Origin: CAZHLD01 sp964533185
Lineage (GTDB): Bacteria > Acidobacteriota > Terriglobia > Acidiferrales > UBA7541
Direction: 5' to 3'
DNA: 26,013 nucleotides
Assembly: GCA_964533185.1 (NCBI GenBank)
Contig: CAZHLD010000039.1
Span: forward strand, 1-26,013
The first letter of the stretch is position 1, and the number at the start of each line of letters is the position of its first letter. The translations under genes were made by a program, and so were the position numbers. A model generated the notes under the pieces. That model did no database searches, had not been told where the DNA came from, and was given only the letters and a program-made list of their open reading frames with translations. Of the stretch, positions 1-7,152 are shown piece after piece.

Positions 1-45
1 TTCCTAAACCGCGTGTCGGGAGTTCGACTCTCCCCAGGCCCACCA
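1..45 (+). tRNA. 3' part of a tRNA gene, probably tRNA-Arg(CCT), cut by the window edge
   Basis: The sequence reads as the 3' part of a tRNA. It has an anticodon loop TTCCTAA, a T-arm GGGAG-TTCGACT-CTCCC with a canonical TTCRANY loop, a 3' acceptor strand CAGGCCC, discriminator A and an encoded CCA. If the loop is placed correctly the anticodon is CCT (Arg). The 5' half would lie outside the window, so an intact tRNA cannot be confirmed. An identical 45-bp copy occurs at 1956-2000. Confidence 0.7.
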
Positions 46-239
46 GAGTTCTCTTTAGAAGGTGTGCGCTATTTTGACTCGATATTTGCGTCCCAGCGGT
101 GGTCGCTTAAGGAACCAGAAGCTTCGGCCTCCTTGCCGGGCTGCAACCCAATGTGGCGGGGATTGCCGAGTCGGAGTTATAGTTCTGGCGACGACCGGGC
201 TGGTTCGGACCACAATCCTGACACTTACGGGGTGATGAC

Positions 240-998
240 ATGCGAAGAGCGTTCGTTCTCGTTCTGGTGGCACTGGCGTTGGCGCTACCGGCCGGCGCGC
301 AATTCTGGGAGAAGAAGGAGTCGTCCCAGTGGTCGAAGTCGGAATGCGAAAAGATGTTGCGTGACTCCCCGTGGGCTAGAAGCAAGAGCCTGTCGAGAGC
401 CACAATCCGCACGCTGCAGGAGGGTTCCGACGTCGCGGGGCGCGACTCAAACCTGGTTGTGACTTACACCGCACTGTTGTGGTCGGCCCGCCCGGTTCGA
501 GAAGCTGTGGTGCGTCAGGTCCAACTCGATCCAAACTATGCTCGGCTTTCCGCGGAGGAAAAGAAGACCCTCGATGAACGCCACCAAAGGCTGCTCAACA
601 CTGATTTTTCCCAGGTCGTGGTCGTTCGGCTTTCCTATGGGTCGAATGCGCAAGAGTACGATCTGGACCTCGCCCGGCATTGGCAGCAACATTCCCCTGC
701 CCAGTTGCAGCAGGCGGTTTACCTGTTGATTGGAAAACGGCGGGTAAATGCATCCGAGGTTCGAGTCGCCCAGGGTGCTGGTCGGGATATTTATCTGGTT
801 TTCCCACGCGTTGTTGAAGGTCAGTCCATTCTGGGGCCCGCTGACTCGCGCCTGGCATTGGAACTCGAACACCCCAATGTTGGACTCCAGCAGGCAGGCG
901 GACCTAGGGGCGACTTGCAAGGTCCAATCCCGGCGCAACGCGTCTTCTTGGAACTCGAGGTCAAGAAGATGCAAATCAAAGAAACTCTGGTCTTCTGA
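240..998 (+). CDS. Secreted protein of unknown function (252 aa)
   Basis: Residues 1-20 form a clear signal peptide: MRR, a Leu/Ala/Val-rich core, and a likely cut after LPAGA or AGAQ. The mature part begins FWEKKESSQWSKSECEKML, then holds a long mixed alpha/beta domain ending in alternating beta-type residues (VFLELEVKKMQI). I recognise it only as a type of exported protein that I associate with acidobacteria; no function is assigned. There is no lipobox Cys and no other Cys except the one near residue 37. The ATG at 240 follows GGGGTG with normal spacing. It is the only intact gene between the two tRNA-derived repeats, so it may be cargo of the presumed insertion or host DNA trapped by it. 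Confidence 0.75.
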   Translation: MRRAFVLVLVALALALPAGAQFWEKKESSQWSKSECEKMLRDSPWARSKSLSRATIRTLQEGSDVAGRDSNLVVTYTALLWSARPVREAVVRQVQLDPNYARLSAEEKKTLDERHQRLLNTDFSQVVVVRLSYGSNAQEYDLDLARHWQQHSPAQLQQAVYLLIGKRRVNASEVRVAQGAGRDIYLVFPRVVEGQSILGPADSRLALELEHPNVGLQQAGGPRGDLQGPIPAQRVFLELEVKKMQIKETLVF

Positions 999-1043
999 AA
1001 GAGCGGGACACGCTTCCCCGGACCCGGCTTTAGAGGTTAATCC

Positions 1044-1230
1044 GTGAAGACGGTCACTTCAACTCCATCTCGGTACGTCGGCGTTCGCTGCCGCTGGCTG
1101 CACGGGGAGCTTCTATCCCCCGAACCTGAAGCCCGCTGAACACCTCAGCGACTATGCCCAACATCTCGATACCATAGAGGTGGACAGCACGTTCTACCGC
1201 ATCCCCAGCGCCAGCATGGTGAAGAACTCG
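1044..1230 (+). pseudogene. Remnant of a DUF72 (YecE-like) gene
   Basis: A GTG at 1044 opens MKTVTSTPSRYVG. From about 1072 a different frame continues as GTSAFAAAGCTGSFYPPNLK and then IEVDSTFYRIPSASMVKN. These match the conserved N-terminal blocks of DUF72 proteins (G-[TW]-S ... FYP, then VE-[VI]-[DN]-STFYR-[IL]-P). The gene needs one frame change near 1077 and stops after about 60 residues, whereas DUF72 proteins run to about 230-260. A Trp normally follows the second Gly in this block but here the codon is TGC (Cys). It is a dead fragment fused to unrelated DNA at about 1230. Confidence 0.7.
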
Positions 1231-1231
1231 T

Positions 1232-1608
1232 ATGACATATCAAGTCGATGCTGAAGGCAGGATGGTTTCAGTCAATGGCGGAGGCGTAGGGAGCTACGTC
1301 TACGACGCCGGCAGTGATTGTACAGCTCGATGAACTCCGTCCTCGCTGTCAACGAGATGGGCAGCTACACATTCTTCTATGCTGAGCCCGGGGAACACGC
1401 GCTGATTTCCGAGATGGGGAACGCCAGCGCCATCCGCATGAACTTCGAGGCCGGCAAGGACTATTACTTTATGCAGAACACGTCCATCGGCTGGACCAGC
1501 CCGCAGACCTCGCTGAGCCGGCAATCGAAAGAGCTAGTGATGTATGAGGTCAGCGGCTCCTACTTCGCAACCTGGAAAAAGAAACCAGGAGCGCTCCGGC
1601 TGAAGTGA
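1232..1608 (+). pseudogene. Frameshifted DUF2846-like gene fragment
   Basis: Pieces of one protein can be read in three frames: SYVYDAGSDC (about 1290-1320), PAVIVQLD (1308-1331), then SVLAVNEMGSYTFFYAEPGEH and the rest to the stop at 1608. The GxYTFFYxxPGEH block followed by EAGKDYYFMQN is typical of DUF2846 proteins, small exported proteins with a GxY(F/W)xxxxxPGxH core. At least two frame changes separate the blocks, so the gene is broken unless the assembly is poor here. The longest intact stretch opens at a TTG (1318) with no good ribosome site. It abuts the DUF72 remnant, so both probably decayed together. Confidence 0.6.
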
Positions 1609-1955
1609 CAGGACGGTAGGGGCTCTCGTGAGCCATCCGAACCCATCGGGCTTTTCGGTAGCATTTGGCCGAGGGGCCGGAGGCTCGCATGTAAATCCGC
1701 ACCAAGACCATCGGGTTTTGGTCATCCTGGGGACACTACATCGGAGACCTGGTATTCGGCGCGAACTACGGCATCATCACCGCATTTGAAGACGCAAAGG
1801 CCTACTTTCGTGCGCAGTGTCATAAAAGTGTCATAGTTTTCGGTTCAGAACGTGTCAAAACGAGTACAAACAAATCAAAACGTCCGCCGCGGAACTCCTT
1901 GACGCGTCTAAATATCATCAGAACTTTTCAACTCCCAACAAAAGGGACAATCTAT
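1609..1955. other. Non-coding stretch next to the tRNA-like repeat, with short direct repeats
   Basis: No convincing gene is visible. One frame reads WGHYIGDLVFGANYGIITAF (about 1728-1787), which has coding character but no start, and may be another remnant. From about 1816 the DNA becomes A/T-rich and carries three copies of (A/C)GTGTCA(T/A)A at 1816-1824, 1827-1835 and 1851-1860, within 140 bp of the 45-bp repeat. Short direct repeats beside an att core are what integrase arm sites look like, but this is inference. Confidence 0.4.
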
Positions 1956-2000
1956 TTCCTAAACCGCGTGTCGGGAGTTCGACTCTCCCCAGGCCCACCA
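1956..2000 (+). repeat. Second perfect copy of the 45-bp tRNA 3' end (att-like direct repeat)
   Basis: This is identical to 1-45 over all 45 bases and diverges immediately after (c here, g in the first copy). The bases before 1956 cannot form the 5' strand of the anticodon stem or the D-arm, so this copy is a tRNA fragment and not a gene. A repeat running from the anticodon loop to CCA is the shape left by tyrosine-recombinase integration into tRNA genes. No integrase gene lies between the copies. Confidence 0.75.
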
Positions 2001-2088
2001 CATACCCTCGCAGGCAAATGGATTCCTCAGGCATTTCCTGATTCCCGAATGGGCGACGCACTCCGTCTCCTTGCTTCCTCCGCAAATG

Positions 2089-2123
2089 AAAAAAGGGCGA
2101 GGAGGCTCGTTGCCTCCTCGCCC
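2089..2123 (-). terminator. Rho-independent terminator of the Spy-like gene
   Basis: A perfect 12-bp stem, GGGCGAGGAGGC/GCCTCCTCGCCC, surrounds the loop TCGTT (2107-2111). On the minus strand it is followed by a run of T (AAAAAA at 2089-2094 on the plus strand). It lies 20 bp beyond the stop of the minus-strand gene at 2143. Confidence 0.9.
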
Positions 2124-2142
2124 CGGTTGTTTCCGTTAAGGC

Positions 2143-2541
2143 CTAATACTTTTTCGCCTCCGCCGACTTCTGGTAGTTCGACTGCATCTGTTCGTACTTG
2201 GCCCACTGGTCAGTCGAAAGGACCGACTTCAGCGCTGCGGTCCACTTCTCCTTGTACTCCTTCTTTGCCGCCATCATCTCGGCCTCTTTCGCGCTGATCG
2301 CCTTCGTGTCAGGTGTACTTGCGCCTTGCAACGCCTTCAGTTCGTCCTTGAGAGTCCCGATGCGCGCGCCCAGCGGTTCCATCTGGGTCATCTTCGCGTC
2401 GAGCTGGCTTACCTGCTGGTCAGACAGGTTCAGATCTGCCTTCAGCTTTGCCAGCTTTCCGGCCTTGTCGCCCCCGGCCACAAGCGCCATCGCTGCGACC
2501 AGAACGACCGCGGCTAGCAGAATGGTCTTCTTCGATTTCAT
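2143..2541 (-). CDS. Small periplasmic helical protein, Spy/CpxP-like (132 aa)
   Basis: The protein starts MKSKKTILLAAVVLVAAMAL, a signal peptide, followed by a highly charged helical region. Two blocks resemble the LTxxQ-type repeats of Spy/CpxP-like periplasmic proteins: LNLSDQQVSQLDAKM and VLSTDQWAKYEQM, joined by a long helix rich in Lys, Glu and Ala. Such proteins act as periplasmic chaperones or envelope-stress sensors; that role is family knowledge and not shown here. The start at 2541 is chosen because GGAGGAG lies about 6 bases upstream on the minus strand; an in-frame upstream extension to 2607 lacks such a site. It is transcribed divergently from msrA and ends at a strong terminator. 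Confidence 0.8.
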   Translation of the reverse strand: MKSKKTILLAAVVLVAAMALVAGGDKAGKLAKLKADLNLSDQQVSQLDAKMTQMEPLGARIGTLKDELKALQGASTPDTKAISAKEAEMMAAKKEYKEKWTAALKSVLSTDQWAKYEQMQSNYQKSAEAKKY

Positions 2542-2755
2542 AAATCTCCTCCGGGAGTGATTCTCCCTGGTGCTTCTATACACTATCTGCCTCTGGTGAA
2601 CTATCAAATCCTTGTGAAAAATTGTAAAAAGTGGCGCCCATTCCTCCTGCTTCCAGCCTGGCTGTGCAAGGGGGCGTGTCCTGAAGAGCTCGAGTCCCCC
2701 CAGGGGCTTGCCACATCCAATCTCCGAACGGTATTCTCAACCTCGAGGCGGATAC

Positions 2756-3238
2756 ATGGCACAGACGCAAAAGGCGACTTTTGGCGCAGGCTGTTTCTGG
2801 GGTGTTGAGGCGGCTTTCCGTGAGCTGCCCGCAGTCGTTTCGGCTGTCGTCGGCTACTCGGGCGGACATCTCCCGAATCCCACTTACCGCGATGTCTGCT
2901 CGGGAGAGACCGGCCACGCCGAGGTTGTCGAGGTCGAATACGATCCTTCGCGCGTCACTTACGACCAACTCCTCGATCTCTTCTGGAGCATCCACGATCC
3001 CACTCAGCTCAATCGGCAGGGGCCGGACTTCGGCACGCAGTATCGCTCCGTAATTTTCTTTCACTCGCCGGAACAAGAGGCCGCCGCTCGCGCCTCCATT
3101 GCAAAACTGGAATCCTCAGGCCGCCTCAAGCGCAAGATCGTCACCCCAATTCTCCCCGCCTCCGAGTTCTGGCGGGCCGAGGAGTACCATCAGCAATACT
3201 TCGAAAAACACGGCCTGAAGTCCTGCCATTTGCCCTAG
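2756..3238 (+). CDS. msrA: Peptide-methionine (S)-S-oxide reductase MsrA (160 aa)
   Basis: MsrA reduces methionine-S-sulfoxide in oxidised proteins or as the free amino acid, repairing oxidative damage in the cytosol. The catalytic motif GCFWG sits at residues 12-16 with Cys13 as the nucleophile. Family blocks follow in order: GYSGG, YRDVCSGETGHAEVVEVEYD, LDLFWSIHDPTQLNRQG, GTQYRS and AEEYHQQYF. Length is normal for a short cytosolic MsrA with no signal peptide. The ATG at 2756 places GCFWG at the usual distance; the upstream GAGGCGG is a modest ribosome site. A Cys near the C-terminus (KSCHLP) may be the resolving residue. It is a single gene, divergent from the Spy-like gene. Confidence 0.95.
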   Translation: MAQTQKATFGAGCFWGVEAAFRELPAVVSAVVGYSGGHLPNPTYRDVCSGETGHAEVVEVEYDPSRVTYDQLLDLFWSIHDPTQLNRQGPDFGTQYRSVIFFHSPEQEAAARASIAKLESSGRLKRKIVTPILPASEFWRAEEYHQQYFEKHGLKSCHLP

Positions 3239-3490
3239 CCCATCGTTGTCAGCCGGCAACGGGCGTTCAAAGGGAATTTGAAAGCATCAATCAGATAGGT
3301 GTGCTTCGAACTACTCTAGCCGACTGCCATTCCAGTTTGGGAAACTCTAGCCAAGTTCTGTTGCGTGAAGATACCACTCGCTTGGTACCAAAGTTCTATT
3401 TTTTCCTATCGTCGCTCCACCTAGATTTTTTACAATGGCTCGTACCTGTTACAGTAAGGGCTCTGCCCTGGTCCCTTCTGAGGCAGCTTC

Positions 3491-4150
3491 ATGGACATTA
3501 CTCTGATTCAGTCCCACCTGAAGAACTACGGCTTCTGGGCGACCGTCTACGACATCGGTTATCGCGGAGTGAACCGGATCCTGCGTTACGATTCGCTTCG
3601 GGGAATTTGGATTTCCTTCTCCAACCTCAACAAGAAATACCTGGAAGCGCCTCCTCAATTCGAGGCTCGGTTTCTCAGCCAGCAGGAAATCGCCAGCTTG
3701 GCGCGCGACCCGGAGAGCCATGTCAGTGCCCCATTCGCTGAAATCGCACTCGCCAAAGACGATGAGTGCTATGCCATCTTCGATGGCGCGCGCATTGCCA
3801 GCTTCGGCTGGTATTCGCAGAAGCCGACCCTGTACCGGCCCCGCCTCACCCTGCATTTTGATCCATCCTACGTTTACATGTATCACGGCTACACCTTCCC
3901 GGAGTACCGGGGAAAGCGTCTGCACGCAGTGGGCATGAGTCGTGCCCTGAAAGCGTATTCCGATCGTGGCTGTAAGGGATTGGTTTCCGTCGTGGAATCC
4001 AACAACCTCGAGTCCCTCCGTTCCTGCTATCGCATGGGATACAAGGTCTTCGGCAACCTGCGGGTCCTGGGTCTCTTCGACAAGCTCTGGACGTTCCAGG
4101 GCCGTGGCTGCAAGGCGTACAATTTCTCTCTGGAAGCCACGCCACAGTAA
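3491..4150 (+). CDS. GNAT-fold N-acetyltransferase-like protein (219 aa)
   Basis: The C-terminal half has the GNAT acetyl-CoA pattern: a beta strand (YVYMYHGYTF, about 127-136), then EYRGKRLHAVGMSRALKAY (138-156), matching the (R/Q)xxGxG/A pyrophosphate-binding turn loosely, then SVVESNNLESLRSCYRMGYK, where the Asn-rich turn and the following helix are typical of GNAT motif B. The N-terminal 60 residues (KNYGFWATVYDIGYRGVNRI) do not match a domain I know. The substrate is unknown. The ATG at 3491 has GAGG about 10 bases upstream. It stands alone between msrA and the convergent methyltransferase gene. The 252 bp before it hold no gene that I can see. Confidence 0.75.
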   Translation: MDITLIQSHLKNYGFWATVYDIGYRGVNRILRYDSLRGIWISFSNLNKKYLEAPPQFEARFLSQQEIASLARDPESHVSAPFAEIALAKDDECYAIFDGARIASFGWYSQKPTLYRPRLTLHFDPSYVYMYHGYTFPEYRGKRLHAVGMSRALKAYSDRGCKGLVSVVESNNLESLRSCYRMGYKVFGNLRVLGLFDKLWTFQGRGCKAYNFSLEATPQ

Positions 4151-4268
4151 ACCGCGGCTCCAAACCCCTTCCTCCAGCGGACCCGGCTTCTCCGCAGTTT
4201 GTCTTTCGTGCCGATAGGTGCAGTAAAGAAGCGGCTGGCGCCGGTCGCAGGCGGGATCGTCTCTCTGT

Positions 4269-5531
4269 CTAGACCACGGGGTCGCAGGGAAGTGTCAACT
4301 GCTGCGGGCTTTCCTCTCTCCAGGGTTCTTCCATCAAGAGCCGGGGGTTGCCCAGCTTGGTCAGCAGCAGTTGGTAGTCCCCGATGTACCGTTCGCGGAA
4401 GCCGCCCTCGCAGTAGGCCAGGTAGTAGTCCCACATGCGGATGAACCTGTCGTCAAATCCCAGCGCGCGCACTTCACGCAACCGGCCTCGAAAACGCGAC
4501 CGCCATTCCGCCAGCGTGGGCGCGTAGTGCAGACCGATGTTCTCGGCATGATAAACAGCCATGCGCGTCGCCCGCGCCAGCGACGCCAGCACACCGGCCA
4601 GCGAGGCCAATTGCGACCCCGGGAAAATGTGCTTCTGGATCCAGTCGCAGCGCCGGCGGTACTCGGGGAATCTCTGGTCACTGATCGTGATCAGTTGGAG
4701 CAGGGCCGTGCCCTCTGGTTTCAGCAGGCGGTCGCAGGCGCCGAAAAATGTGTCATAATTCTCGTACCCTACCCCTTCGAACATCTCGATACTCACAAAC
4801 TTGTCAAACTTTCCCGCCACGTGGCGGTAATCCTCTTCCAGCAATTCGAGACGCCCCTGCAGGTCTCTCTGACGGGCAAACAGCTCCGCGCAGTGCGCGT
4901 ACTGTTTCCGACTGATCGTCGTGGTCGTCACTCGGCAGCCGTAGTACCGCGCCGCATGCAAAGCAAAAGCGCCCCAGCCGGTCCCGATTTCCAGAACGTG
5001 GTCTTCCGGACCCAGGCGCAGCTTCCGGCAGATGCGATCCAACTTTTGAATCTGCGCTCGTTCCAGACTGTCGTCAGGCCACTGGTAGTACGCACAGGAA
5101 TAGATCAAGCTGTCGTCCAGGAAGAGGCGGAAAAATTCATCTCCCAGGTCGTAGTGAGCGCGAATGTTCTTCCGGCTTCCCAGCAGCGTATTGGCACGCC
5201 AGCGATGTCGTAAAGCATCCAGCCCGCGGCGCGTCGCTGAGAGCAGGCGGTTCTCCTCTTCCCGCTCGTTCATGTTGCGGACGGCCAGTCGAATCACGGA
5301 TACCAGGTCCGGTGAAGACCAGTCACCATCCATGTAGGACTCGCCGATTCCCACGTCTCCGCCCAGAAGCGCGCGCGAAAAAAAGCGCTCATCGTGGATG
5401 GCAATGGTTGCTTCGAGCCCGCTGTCTTTCTCTCCAAACGAGTATGTGTGATCCGGACAAACCACTTCCAGGTGTCCGCCGCGCACACCCTCAAGTGATC
5501 TCAGGAATACGCGTCTGGCCAGGGAAGGCAT
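4269..5531 (-). CDS. cfa: Cyclopropane-fatty-acyl-phospholipid synthase family methyltransferase (420 aa)
   Basis: The family moves a methylene group from S-adenosylmethionine onto the double bond of membrane phospholipid acyl chains. The N-terminal part (about 1-125) carries the lipid-binding domain, with GIGESYMDGDWSSPDL at about 61-76. The methyltransferase domain follows: KNIRAHYDLGDEFFRLFLD, SCAYY, the SAM loop VLEIGTGWG (169-177), SIEMFEGVG (238-245) and a C-terminal block WDYYLAYCEGGF. The 420-residue length is usual for the family. The ATG at 5531 is preceded by AGGG. The DUF6526 gene ends 40 bp upstream on the same strand, so the two may be one transcript. The exact product (cyclopropane or methyl-branched) cannot be read from sequence. 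Confidence 0.9.
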   Translation of the reverse strand: MPSLARRVFLRSLEGVRGGHLEVVCPDHTYSFGEKDSGLEATIAIHDERFFSRALLGGDVGIGESYMDGDWSSPDLVSVIRLAVRNMNEREEENRLLSATRRGLDALRHRWRANTLLGSRKNIRAHYDLGDEFFRLFLDDSLIYSCAYYQWPDDSLERAQIQKLDRICRKLRLGPEDHVLEIGTGWGAFALHAARYYGCRVTTTTISRKQYAHCAELFARQRDLQGRLELLEEDYRHVAGKFDKFVSIEMFEGVGYENYDTFFGACDRLLKPEGTALLQLITISDQRFPEYRRRCDWIQKHIFPGSQLASLAGVLASLARATRMAVYHAENIGLHYAPTLAEWRSRFRGRLREVRALGFDDRFIRMWDYYLAYCEGGFRERYIGDYQLLLTKLGNPRLLMEEPWREESPQQLTLPCDPVV

Positions 5532-5571
5532 GGATGGCCCTTTTACCTTACTTCCGCTTTCCGCTCAAGCG

Positions 5572-6000
5572 TTATGCTCGCAGGGTATCCGGTCTCCAGT
5601 TCTTGATCATTCGTTTGATGGCCTTCTTGTCCTGCAGGTTTTCGCCCAGCACTTTGCGCGCCAGCTCCGCCAACTCCTCATCGCTGGCAAAGCGCAATGC
5701 CACCAGCTGGCCGACGGTGAACTCATGCACGCGTCCGCGCACGTCTGCAGGGAGCAGCCGTTCCATGCGCAGGGTCATCTCCAGTCGAATCACCCGGTCC
5801 TGCACCGTGAGCGCGAAAATCCTCGCATAGAAGAAAAGAATCAGCAGTGCCACGGCAACCAGCGCGCCCATCGCCGTCTCCAGCGACGCCCACCGAACTG
5901 CCCGATACACGCCATAGAGTAAGTTCAGCGCAAGGATCGGGAACGCCACTTGGTGGTACAGCGGCACGGTCCGTGAATGGTTCTCGTAGGTTTGTGTCAT
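5572..6000 (-). CDS. DUF6526 family membrane protein (142 aa)
   Basis: The sequence begins MTQTYENHSRTVPLYHQ and has two hydrophobic segments at about 17-37 and 43-66. Next comes QDRVIRLEMTLRMERLLP, then GQLVALRFASDEELAEL and a tail ending IKRMIKNWRPD. The N-terminal Q-x-Y-x-N-H, the QDRxIRLEM block and the IKxxIKNWxxD end match the pattern I associate with DUF6526. Function is unknown. The ATG at 6000 has GGAGGG 8 bases upstream on the minus strand; the longer frame upstream lacks coding character. It lies 40 bp ahead of the cfa-like gene and is probably co-transcribed with it, so a link to membrane lipids is possible but unproven. Confidence 0.8.
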   Translation of the reverse strand: MTQTYENHSRTVPLYHQVAFPILALNLLYGVYRAVRWASLETAMGALVAVALLILFFYARIFALTVQDRVIRLEMTLRMERLLPADVRGRVHEFTVGQLVALRFASDEELAELARKVLGENLQDKKAIKRMIKNWRPDTLRA

Positions 6001-6417
6001 TGCTTGGTCCCTCCGCCCCGGAAATGGAATTTTTCTCTTGCCCGGCTCGCCGGTTGGGCGCTGCATTTTAACAGACCGCTTGGCTTCGGTGCGCTGCGGA
6101 ATTCTCTTGACCTCGTCCGGTCTCAGCGATGTCTTCCGACGGATCGTTTCCCTCTCGAGGCCGCATTTTTTTGGGCGCCTCACTTTATTTGTTCGCAATA
6201 CTTGCTGGGCGGGTGGGCTCAATGGGTGGGGCGCTTCTCTCTTTCGATCGCTTCATAAGCAGCAGCTTCATCCTGTCCGGTCTCCTGAGTTGTCCCCCAG
6301 AGTTGCCAGCGAGCGGCATTTTGCCCAGAACTTTTTTGCAGCAGACGGACTTCTGCGTCCCGAGAGTCTAGCAAAGCATTTCCAGCCGTGCGCTCACACT
6401 CCTCGCCGGAGGTGAGC
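6001..6417. other. Intergenic region between divergent genes, nothing recognised
   Basis: About 417 bp separate the minus-strand DUF6526 start from the plus-strand ORF at 6418. Open frames here are short, lack ribosome sites and have no recognisable domain. Any promoters for the two divergent units should be here, but I see no convincing -35/-10 pair. Confidence 0.4.
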
Positions 6418-7002
6418 ATGGTTAGACCCAGATCTTCCCACTCAAGCCGTCGCTGGTTTTATCTCGCTCTGACCTTTGGTCTCCCGCTCTCGATTTTCCT
6501 GGTTTTCGCTCCAACCCGCAGCAGGGAAGCGTCGCCTCAGGTCGCGCCATCCGCGCACCAGCCGGCCCCCGCGGCTTCTGTCGCCTCCGCGCAGCAAATC
6601 CCTCCGCCGGCCACACCTAGGACTAAACAAGGAAACCCCTCTGGGCCGAACCCCGGCGGCGCAGAGCAGCCGTTGCAGAGTCGTCTCCCGACCGCGTCTG
6701 GGCGGCCTCCATCATCGCTACGAGCGAGCAGCGTAGGGGAAATCGTCATGCCGGCTTTGCCAAAGGGAAATCCCTGTTTTCAAAAGAAACATCCAGCGTG
6801 CCTCGAACTTGAGAAGCGGCTTTTCCTGTGGAAGAGACCGACGAAGATGCATTCGATGCGTGCTTTCGGAAGTCGGTTTTCAATTTTGGCGAAGGACAGG
6901 ATCGATTTGGGGATAGCGTTTCCCTGCCAGATTGAGTTGTCTCACCTTGGGCTGGCCATTCTGAGCGATCACCTGATTGCGCCCGTTGGGCCGCCCAGGT
7001 AA
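6418..7002 (+). CDS. Hypothetical single-span membrane protein, Pro/Ala-rich (194 aa)
   Basis: An ATG at 6418 follows GGAGGTG with ideal spacing. The protein has a charged N-terminus (VRPRSSHSSRR), one hydrophobic segment at about 13-32 (WFYLALTFGLPLSIFLVF), then a low-complexity Pro/Ala/Ser region (about 36-105) of the type seen in periplasmic linkers. The last 80 residues have no recognisable fold, and the frame may have been lost after about 6760, where a neighbouring frame reads EETDEDAFDACFRKSVFNFG with more natural composition. It could be a truncated or frameshifted anchored protein. It precedes the hydrolase-caspase operon by 150 bp, but nothing ties it to that operon. Confidence 0.4.
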   Translation: MVRPRSSHSSRRWFYLALTFGLPLSIFLVFAPTRSREASPQVAPSAHQPAPAASVASAQQIPPPATPRTKQGNPSGPNPGGAEQPLQSRLPTASGRPPSSLRASSVGEIVMPALPKGNPCFQKKHPACLELEKRLFLWKRPTKMHSMRAFGSRFSILAKDRIDLGIAFPCQIELSHLGLAILSDHLIAPVGPPR

Positions 7003-7060
7003 AGCCCATTCTCAAGAAATCAGTCTCTTCGTAAACTCCCCCGGAGCCATTGGAGGCAGT

Positions 7061-7119
7061 AAGGTCTGCCTATAGAGTTTTTCTGTTTACTGTAATATAC
7101 ATGCGTCTGCATCTAAATT
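7061..7119 (+). promoter_or_regulatory. Candidate promoter region of the hydrolase-caspase operon
   Basis: A locally A/T-rich stretch (TATAGAGTTTTTCTG, then TGTAATATAC at 7091-7100) lies about 50-90 bp before the first gene of the operon, in otherwise GC-rich DNA. TAATAT (7092-7097) could be a -10 element, but the -35 is weak, so this is only a location guess. Confidence 0.25.
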
Positions 7120-7152
7120 GTGGGTCGCGGGAACCCAAACGCGGGGGACGTC

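Noticed and set aside
4371..5213. 280-codon plus-strand open frame opposite the cfa-like gene
   Set aside because: It lies antisense to a clear methyltransferase with all motifs and shows no domain of its own.
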